Assembly (NCBI RefSeq): GCF_016735595.1
Contig: NZ_JAERRB010000003.1
Location: forward strand, 49,303-113,302
Length of the DNA: 64,000 nt
Direction: 5' to 3'
Origin: Chryseolinea lacunae
GTDB taxonomy: Bacteria > Bacteroidota > Bacteroidia > Cytophagales > Cyclobacteriaceae
Position numbers and translations under genes: made by a program. This document shows, one piece after another, positions 44,059 through 49,488 of the stretch; position 1 is the stretch's first letter; each line of letters opens with the position of its first letter. Under the pieces are notes generated by a model. That model saw only the letters and a list, made by a program, of their open reading frames with translations, made no database searches and had not been told where the DNA came from.

Positions 44059-44132
44059 GTCGGCGTACCCAAGTGGCTTAAGGGGCCTCTCTGCAAAAGA
44101 GGTATTCATCGGTTCGAATCCGATCGTCGACT
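44059..44132 (+). tRNA. tRNA-Cys (GCA)
   Basis: The 74-base gene folds fully: acceptor GTCGGCG/CGTCGAC, anticodon arm CCTCT-CTGCAAA-AGAGG with anticodon GCA, and T arm ATCGG-TTCGAAT-CCGAT. The discriminator base is U, as expected for tRNA-Cys. CCA is not encoded. It follows a candidate small RNA terminator by about 50 bases. Confidence 0.97.
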
Positions 44133-44179
44133 CATCGTTGCTGGCGAATCGCCAACGACTGTTGCGTCAAACCCATAAC

Positions 44180-44980
44180 TTAGCAAAGGGCAATCACCTT
44201 TGCCGCACCCGCATGCTTCACCTGTTCAACCACACCATTTGCCTGCACAACACCGAAGCAAATGCCAAGCGACAACATGAGGCTATAACCTTCATCGGGC
44301 GGCACCAGACTTTCGTGCAATGCCAGCGTTGTTTCAGCTGATCCCGATTGCGCAGGATTCCATTCCGTCACCGCATGCTGCGGCGCAAAGCTGTTGACAT
44401 ATCCTGCCTGTGGTGCGTAGCGGCCCAGGTCTTCGTTGAACGCAAAGTCGGGCACAACGGCCAGCACCGCCTGGATGCGGAACATGGGATAGTTTTTGGG
44501 CGGCGAGAAATTAATGCCCGGAAGCAACGCCGGAACCATGATGTGAGCCGTGCGCATTTCACGCGACAATGCCACATTCGTTGTGGTGCGCAATATACTG
44601 TCGAACGGTGCACGCCTGTTTAACGAGAACCCTTCGAGAAGGCGCACGTTTTTTGAAAGGGTTATTGTTCTTCTTCCCAGGTCGCTCACCAAATCGTTTT
44701 TCTGAACAACCTTGAGCATGGCGTTGATTGGACCACTAATGTTGAAGTCGGCCAACGCCTTTTGTGCACCGAGTGCCCGCCGCACGCGCGCCCCCATAGC
44801 CGAACATCCTCCAAACTCGGCCATGTAGCGACGCGGTGTGGCAAATGCCGGCGATGTTCTGATTTGATCCTTGCTTGCGCCGCCTCTGGCGCGCAAAATA
44901 ATTTTGTCGCTACCTCTCATGCGATAGGCCGAGACGTTGCCAAGCCTGCCGGTAAATTGAATGTCTTCCAGGTGTGCCAT
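44180..44980 (-). CDS. Conserved hypothetical protein of Bacteroidota
   Basis: The start MAHLEDIQFTGRLGNVSAYRMRG gives 266 residues; a longer start adds ten residues without signal features. The N-terminal pattern FTGRLGNVSAYRMRGSDKIILRARGGASK recurs in many Bacteroidota proteins of unknown role that are basic at the front and beta-rich behind. The gene ends 48 bases from tRNA-Cys, which runs toward it. No function can be assigned. Confidence 0.7.
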   Translation of the reverse strand: MAHLEDIQFTGRLGNVSAYRMRGSDKIILRARGGASKDQIRTSPAFATPRRYMAEFGGCSAMGARVRRALGAQKALADFNISGPINAMLKVVQKNDLVSDLGRRTITLSKNVRLLEGFSLNRRAPFDSILRTTTNVALSREMRTAHIMVPALLPGINFSPPKNYPMFRIQAVLAVVPDFAFNEDLGRYAPQAGYVNSFAPQHAVTEWNPAQSGSAETTLALHESLVPPDEGYSLMLSLGICFGVVQANGVVEQVKHAGAAKVIALC

Positions 44981-45010
44981 AATGGAACTTGTTTTAAAGA
45001 TTACATGCAA

Positions 45011-45315
45011 ACGATCCGATTGAGGGTCGGAAAAAAAATAGCGAGGAGGGCAACTTTGCTATTGATTAAAAATAGTGATTGCCTTGAATTAAGTCAATAT
45101 TAATCCAGCGATAATCCACACCTTAATAATACTGGGTTATCAGTGAGTCATCAGTGGGTTATCTCTGGATTATCTCTTGGTCATCTACACGTTGCGGACG
45201 TATATTTTATGCTGACAGACGATCTGTATGATCGGTTAATGAAAAAAGCTTTACGCTTATCGGCATTCCAGCAACGCTTTTGGTATCTTCAACAACTCAA
45301 CCTACCGGATCACTT
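45011..45315. other. Intergenic stretch upstream of the Ro60 region
   Basis: The stretch holds no convincing gene. It contains the 11-bp tandem repeats described separately (45133-45187) and, just before them, two inverted copies of the core (GATAATCC, TTAATCC). The right part is AT-mixed and may hold a promoter for the truncated gene at 45316. Confidence 0.5.
45133..45187. repeat. Five 11-bp tandem repeats
   Basis: The units are TGGGTTATCAG, TGAGTCATCAG, TGGGTTATCTC, TGGATTATCTC and TTGGTCATCTA. They are imperfect but keep the period exactly. Inverted matches to the core GGATTATC lie at about 45105-45117. A cluster of binding sites for a regulator is the likeliest reading. Confidence 0.65.
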
Positions 45316-45441
45316 ATGCGCCGTTACCTTTTCATACTTTATCTGGTGACCACCGCCGCCCTATGCGCTGCACAGCAACAGATTCTGCTTGTGGGCACGC
45401 ATCATCAATCGCCAAGCGACCCCTTTCCCGCAAGGAAATAA
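45316..45441 (+). pseudogene. Truncated secreted-protein gene (N-terminal end only)
   Basis: A 41-codon frame reads MRRYLFILYLVTTAALCAAQ and then QQILLVGTHHQSPSDPFPARK before a stop. The first part is a full signal peptide; the second resembles the first strand of DUF5694/TraB-like proteins, which start with a L-x-GT-x-H motif. The rest of such a protein (over 200 residues) is absent, so it is a broken 5' end. The Ro60 control region begins directly after it. Confidence 0.55.
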
Positions 45442-45470
45442 TATTTCACATTTTTTTAAAAATTACTTCT

Positions 45471-45493
45471 ACTGCGCAAAAAGACTGCGCAGT
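45471..45493. promoter_or_regulatory. Inverted repeat in the Ro60 control region
   Basis: ACTGCGCA-N7-TGCGCAGT is a perfect 8-bp inverted repeat 40 bases before the Ro60 ATG. AACCTTTG (45501-45508), close to a -7 element, lies right after it. It could be the operator of a regulator that induces Ro60. Confidence 0.5.
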
Positions 45494-45533
45494 GGTCGCG
45501 AACCTTTGTATCATCAATTTAAAAACAAAGGAT

Positions 45534-47057
45534 ATGCGATTCAATGTATTCACCAAACAGGCAGGCGTTAAGAACCACGAAGATGCACAGGCATTTGCCA
45601 TGGACGCACGCATGGAACTTTACAGCACCCTGGTGACCACGGCGCTGAGCAACAGGTTCTATGAATCGGCCGACGAGCGCATCGATCGTATCCGAACATT
45701 GATTGCCAAAAACGATCCGGTCTTTGTGGCCCGGCTGGCCATCTATGCGCGCACAAAAATGAACTTGCGCAGCGTGCCTTTGGTGCTGGCCGTTGAGTTG
45801 GCCAAAATCCATTCGGGAAATGCGGCCGTGCGCAAAACGGTGAGCGGCGTGGTGAAACGTGCCGACGAAATCACCGAGTTGCTGGCCTACTATCAGGTGG
45901 CCAACAAACGCAAAGGCACAAAAAAACTGAACAAGCTGTCGAAGCAAATTCAGCATGGACTTGCGGTGGCATTCAATTCGTTCGACGAATATCAATTTGC
46001 AAAATATGACCGCGCGGCCGACATCACGTTGCGCGACGCGTTGTTTCTGGTGCACCCCAAAGCGGTGAGCGACCAACAACAGTTGGTGTTCAACAAAATC
46101 GCGAAGCAAACGTTGCAAGTGCCCTATACCTGGGAAACCGAGTTGTCGGCCTTGGGCCAGCAAAAATTTGCCAGCACGTTTGCCAAAGCCGCCGCCTTCC
46201 GCGCCAAGTGGGAAGAACTGATTGCCAGCAACAAGCTTGGCTACATGGCCTTGCTGCGAAACTTGCGCAACATGCTGGAAGCCGAAATCTCCACAGACGC
46301 CGTGGCGCACGTGTGCGCGCAACTGGCCGATCCTGTGGCGGTGGCCAAGTCGAAGCAGTTGCCTTTCCGTTTTTTGGCGGCGTGGCGCGAAGTGAAGGTG
46401 TTGGAGTTTGGTGCTGTGCCCTTGGTGCTTGATGCGCTTGAGAAAGCGGTGACGCATAGCGCGCAAAACATCCGTGGCTTTGACGCCCACACATCGGTGA
46501 TGATTGCCTGTGATGTGTCGGGCTCCATGCAGAAGTCGGTATCCGACAAAAGCAAGGTGATGAACTACGACATCGGTTTGATGTTGGCCATGTTGTTGCA
46601 GTCGCGCTGCCAACATGTGCAAACGGGGATGTTTGGTGACACGTGGAAAATCATCAACGTGTCGCGCAGCAACATTCTGGCCAACGTGCAGGAATTTTAT
46701 TCGCGCGAAGGTGAGGTGGGTTATGCTACCAATGGCTACCTGGTGTTGAAGGATCTTTTGGAACGGAAGCAGGTAGTGGATAAAGTAATGATGTTCACGG
46801 ACTGTCAGTTGTGGAACTCGGATGTTGGCGATGGTGCGCAAATAAGCATGACGGCTTTGTGGAAGCAATATAAGGCCATGGTGCCGCAAGCGAGGCTCTA
46901 CTTGTTTGACCTGGCCGGGTATGGCAAGACGCCGATCAGCATTCGTGAAAACGGCGTGTATTTGATTGCCGGATGGTCGGATAAGATTTTTGATGTGTTG
47001 GCTGCGGTTGAAGACGGAAAGAATGCGTTGTCTGAAATTGAGAACGTTGTGTTTTGA
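45534..47057 (+). CDS. rsr: Ro60 orthologue (TROVE and vWA domains)
   Basis: The 507-residue protein starts MRFNVFTKQAGVKN and has a TROVE domain of HEAT-like repeats (1 to about 320; FYESADERIDRIRTLI, VFVARLAIYARTKMNLRSVPLVLAVEL). A vWA domain follows, with the MIDAS motif D327-V-S-G-S-M and a later MMFTDCQLW. It matches ring-shaped Ro60/Rsr proteins, which bind Y RNAs and misfolded RNA ends; in Deinococcus Ro60 works with polynucleotide phosphorylase, and in Salmonella the gene sits in an RNA-repair operon. In-frame codons from 45363 overlap the control region and are not part of the protein. A terminator and four candidate Y RNAs follow directly. Confidence 0.95.
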   Translation: MRFNVFTKQAGVKNHEDAQAFAMDARMELYSTLVTTALSNRFYESADERIDRIRTLIAKNDPVFVARLAIYARTKMNLRSVPLVLAVELAKIHSGNAAVRKTVSGVVKRADEITELLAYYQVANKRKGTKKLNKLSKQIQHGLAVAFNSFDEYQFAKYDRAADITLRDALFLVHPKAVSDQQQLVFNKIAKQTLQVPYTWETELSALGQQKFASTFAKAAAFRAKWEELIASNKLGYMALLRNLRNMLEAEISTDAVAHVCAQLADPVAVAKSKQLPFRFLAAWREVKVLEFGAVPLVLDALEKAVTHSAQNIRGFDAHTSVMIACDVSGSMQKSVSDKSKVMNYDIGLMLAMLLQSRCQHVQTGMFGDTWKIINVSRSNILANVQEFYSREGEVGYATNGYLVLKDLLERKQVVDKVMMFTDCQLWNSDVGDGAQISMTALWKQYKAMVPQARLYLFDLAGYGKTPISIRENGVYLIAGWSDKIFDVLAAVEDGKNALSEIENVVF

Positions 47058-47061
47058 GGAA

Positions 47062-47097
47062 ATGCTCTCCTTCGGTTTTTTGAAGGAGGGCATTTTT
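47062..47097 (+). terminator. Ro60 terminator
   Basis: ATGCTCTCCTTC pairs with GAAGGAGGGCAT (12 pairs, one G-U), followed by TTTTT. It starts five bases after the Ro60 stop, so the downstream RNAs have separate promoters or depend on read-through. Confidence 0.85.
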
Positions 47098-47169
47098 GAA
47101 AGGCCTTGGCTCCATGAATGACTTGGATGAATGCTTATAATATTGACTTGTAAAAAGTACTTAAAAGAA

Positions 47170-47320
47170 ACATACTGATGTCGTAGAGGCGAGATTCTTC
47201 GATGCCTTTGAGGGGAGGAATCACATACTTTGGGTTTGCCTGGAGAAAGTGGTCCGGGTTCAACTCCCGGCTTATCATGCCCCGGTGCTCGGCTCGATTT
47301 TACTCGGTGTGTTTTTTTTT
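47170..47320 (+). ncRNA. Candidate Y RNA 1 (with T-arm-like hairpin)
   Basis: The outer stem ACATACTGA (47170-47178) pairs with 47304-47312 (nine pairs, two G-U). Then come motif TGTCGT (47179-47184), inner stem GAGGCGAG (47186-47193) with CTCGGCTC (47288-47295), seven of eight pairs, and TTCTTCG (47195-47201). The distal part has a T arm CCGGG-TTCAACT-CCCGG (47254-47270), a hairpin 47227-47250 and a GGGG/CCCC closure. A nine-T run (47312-47320) ends the RNA. The 3' strand of the internal loop is GATTTTAC. Bacterial Y RNAs near Ro60 are known to carry tRNA-like parts. Confidence 0.8.
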
Positions 47321-47326
47321 GAAACA

Positions 47327-47410
47327 TTGTGAAGAATGCCGTCATGTGGAAATTCTTCGTAGGGCGGGTAAAATCCGCGCAAGGTCCACGCAAACTTTGC
47401 TTCTTCACAA
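47327..47410 (+). ncRNA. Candidate Y RNA 2 (short form)
   Basis: The outer stem TTGTGAAGAA pairs perfectly with TTCTTCACAA (47327-47336 with 47401-47410). Motif TGCCGT (47337-47342) forms one side of an internal loop, followed by inner stem GTGGA/TCCAC (47346-47350 with 47385-47389) and TTCTTCG (47353-47359). A small hairpin GCGG-GTAAAAT-CCGC caps it. No tRNA-like domain is seen. It abuts the next RNA with no gap. Confidence 0.75.
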
Positions 47411-47481
47411 AATAGTGGTGCCGTACAGGCGGGGTTCTTCGCATTGAAAACAAAGACCTGCCTGGCTGATTGCCCATTATT
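47411..47481 (+). ncRNA. Candidate Y RNA 3 (short form)
   Basis: The outer stem AATAGTGG (47411-47418) pairs with CCATTATT (47474-47481), eight pairs with one G-U. Motif TGCCGT (47419-47424) is in the internal loop; inner stem CAGGCGGG (47426-47433) pairs with CCTGCCTG (47457-47464), eight pairs with one G-U. TTCTTCG (47435-47441) follows at the fixed distance. The RNA is a single long hairpin with no tRNA-like part. Confidence 0.75.
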
Positions 47482-47490
47482 ATGGATAAC

Positions 47491-47625
47491 AAACCGGTGC
47501 CGTAGGATAGCGTTTCTTCGTAACTAGAGGGTTGCAGGTTCGAATCCTGCTCCGCCAAAGGGTGGGTAGCTCAACGGTTAGAGCATCTATGAGTGCTTTC
47601 CGATTTTTGCCTGGTTTTATTTTTT
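47491..47625 (+). ncRNA. Candidate Y RNA 4 with permuted tRNA-like domain
   Basis: Outer stem AAACCGG (47491-47497) pairs with CCTGGTTT (47610-47617, one bulged T). Motif TGCCGT is at 47498-47503, inner stem GGATAGC/GCTTTCC at 47505-47511 and 47595-47601, and TTCTTCG at 47514-47520. The distal domain reads, in order: anticodon-stem strand TAGA, five-base variable loop, T arm GCAGG-TTCGAAT-CCTGC, acceptor TCCGCC-AAAG-GGTGGG closed by a loop, TA (as U8-A9), D arm GCTC-AACGGTTA-GAGC, A, TCTA. That is a tRNA with its natural ends joined and new ends opened in the anticodon arm. The RNA ends in TTTTATTTTTT. Confidence 0.85.
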
Positions 47626-47739
47626 CTATTGACAACATTTTTTCACCAGACCTCCTCATGGTGCTTGGTGTTAAATAAATAAGCCACGTGCCATGGGTGC
47701 ACGGGGCCTATTTTGTTTTTGTTCAATTCAATATTACAC

Positions 47740-48588
47740 CTACCCTGGCAGCTTCTCTTTCACACCTTCCACCATTTGCACAAATTTTTGCAACTGCGGG
47801 CTGCCGGAGTTTTTTAGTTCGTCGAGCACCACGGCAGAGATGAGGCGGGGCCAGAAGAAGGAGGAGTTTACGTCGCCGGTTTTTTCTTCGATGCTTTGGA
47901 GTTTTTCGCCAAGCACTTTGCGGATGGGTTCGGGCACGGCCGGGTCTTGTGATGCAACTTTCAGTTTGCCCAGGCCTTGCTTCACGCGGCCGCCGTGCAG
48001 GTCGGCTGCGGCGTCGGTGAGGGTGTAGGGCCAGTGAATACCGGTTTGGTTAGCGAAGCCGGCCCAATAGAATTTTGACTGATCAAAATCTTTTTCATAG
48101 GCATTGAGAATGCCCATCAGCATATAAAACATTGTGGCTTCATATTGCACGTTAGACGACGCGCTTCGCTGCACCTGCAGGTTTGCGGCTTGCGACTCTT
48201 CGCGGGCCAGCGAATCCCACCCTTGTTCATACATGGCGATGGAGCGCAGGGAGCGCGCCAGAAATTTCACGTCGTTGTCGGCGCTCTCTTCGGCGATGTC
48301 GGCTTCGGCAAAGGCGGCGGTGGGTTTGGCCGAGATGGTCCAGAAATATCCGAGGAGCAAGTGTGCATATTCGGCGTCGATGGGGCCGATGGAATCAGGC
48401 GCCTGGCTGTTATACAAGGTCACGGCCGGACCCACGGCAGCGCGCGAAGCCACTTTATAGGTGGTGAATGTGAATCCGGAGTGGAGCTCTTCATACTGTT
48501 CGCGTTCCGTTTTTTTTCCGGAGCACGACATGGCACATACAACAACGAGGGCTAAAAGAATTTTAGTCAAGAAAACAGTGAGGTTCAT
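47740..48588 (-). CDS. TPR-like lipoprotein
   Basis: The 282-residue protein has a lipoprotein signal (VVCAMSC at about residue 22). The mature part is helical with repeat-like helices (AEYAHLLLGYFWTISAKPTAAFAEADIAEES) of TPR character. No domain name is certain. It is transcribed toward the Y RNA cluster and ends about 115 bases from its terminator. Confidence 0.7.
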   Translation of the reverse strand: MNLTVFLTKILLALVVVCAMSCSGKKTEREQYEELHSGFTFTTYKVASRAAVGPAVTLYNSQAPDSIGPIDAEYAHLLLGYFWTISAKPTAAFAEADIAEESADNDVKFLARSLRSIAMYEQGWDSLAREESQAANLQVQRSASSNVQYEATMFYMLMGILNAYEKDFDQSKFYWAGFANQTGIHWPYTLTDAAADLHGGRVKQGLGKLKVASQDPAVPEPIRKVLGEKLQSIEEKTGDVNSSFFWPRLISAVVLDELKNSGSPQLQKFVQMVEGVKEKLPG

Positions 48589-48811
48589 GGGGAGTTTTAT
48601 GGCGTTCTGAAATTTGTGGGCTCAAAGATGATGTGTTATGCCATGATTTACAAATTCCGCCTCCCGGAAACCGGTATGCCTGGGCACAGGGTTGGCGACT
48701 TTGGAAATTTGTGTGCCCAACAATCCGAACTATCTTCCCAACTTCGCGTTTAACCTCGTCAATGCTTCTGTGCCTCTTGCCGAACGAAGCGCTTCACTGA
48801 CAAACACATCC

Positions 48812-49432
48812 ATGCACGACTTTAGCTCCAAAGAACTGTATCTCGCCAACGGCGGAAACAAAATCTATATATATAAGGACGGTTTTGGCGATGTGTATAG
48901 TGCAACACCCGAAGAAGAGGCGGAGTGGGCCAAGGAGGTTGTTGCCCGGGCGCTGGGTCGCCTCGACACAGAAACCAACAGCACCGGCCTCACGTTTGCC
49001 ATCAACGATTTGCTCTTTCATAACTATAAAGGCCTGGAGAGCCTGTTGATTGAGAAAATGAACACAACAACCCCCGTGCGCCAGATCATCTTTGCCACAG
49101 CGTTGTGGAAGTCGTTTCACAACGTGCAGAGCTTTGACATTGTGTACAACAATTTTCAGGAGCATCGCCACGAGTGTCTCGACGAGGCCTTTCACGGTCT
49201 CATTGAATTTAAGAAAAGCCATCCTGCCCACAAATTCATCCTGTGGTGTTTGACGGGCACCGACAGTCTTCTTCAAACCAAAGCGCACACCACGGTGTCG
49301 ATGTGGGCCTACACGGGCTTGCCTCAACTTCGCTCCAACAAATTGCTGGAAAGACTGACCCCCGAAAATACCGATCCAGCAGTTTTTGCCGAAGCAATAG
49401 AAGAATTAAAAACCATCCTGACAAAGGCCTAA
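48812..49432 (+). CDS. Hypothetical protein, HEAT-like
   Basis: The start MHDFSSKELYLANGGNKIYIYKDGFG gives 206 residues; an upstream TTG-initiated extension has no merit. After a short beta part (KIYIYKDGFGDVYSA) the protein is helical (ALWKSFHNVQSFDIVYNNF...), like a HEAT-repeat protein. No family is recognised. The SNF2 helicase starts 56 bases downstream on the same strand, so the two may be co-expressed. Confidence 0.6.
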   Translation: MHDFSSKELYLANGGNKIYIYKDGFGDVYSATPEEEAEWAKEVVARALGRLDTETNSTGLTFAINDLLFHNYKGLESLLIEKMNTTTPVRQIIFATALWKSFHNVQSFDIVYNNFQEHRHECLDEAFHGLIEFKKSHPAHKFILWCLTGTDSLLQTKAHTTVSMWAYTGLPQLRSNKLLERLTPENTDPAVFAEAIEELKTILTKA

Positions 49433-49488
49433 ACGTTTCGCCACGGCAACGCAATGTGATTTTTAGATCGTAAGTTGCGCCCTTAACC

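Noticed and set aside
45090..45187. DnaA boxes and an origin in the 11-bp repeats
   Set aside because: The best match to TTATCCACA (TAATCCACA) has one mismatch and is single; there is no AT-rich unwinding region or dnaA-type neighbour.
45519..47558. A 679-codon open frame on the minus strand across Ro60 and the Y RNAs
   Set aside because: It is antisense to the clear Ro60 gene, and its first residues (MAEQDSNLQPSSYEE) are the translation of an antisense tRNA-like T arm. It is a by-product of codon bias.
47158..47625. Ordinary tRNA genes at the two T arms
   Set aside because: No acceptor 5' strand and D arm in normal order go with either T arm; only the permuted arrangement closes, and only in the second case.
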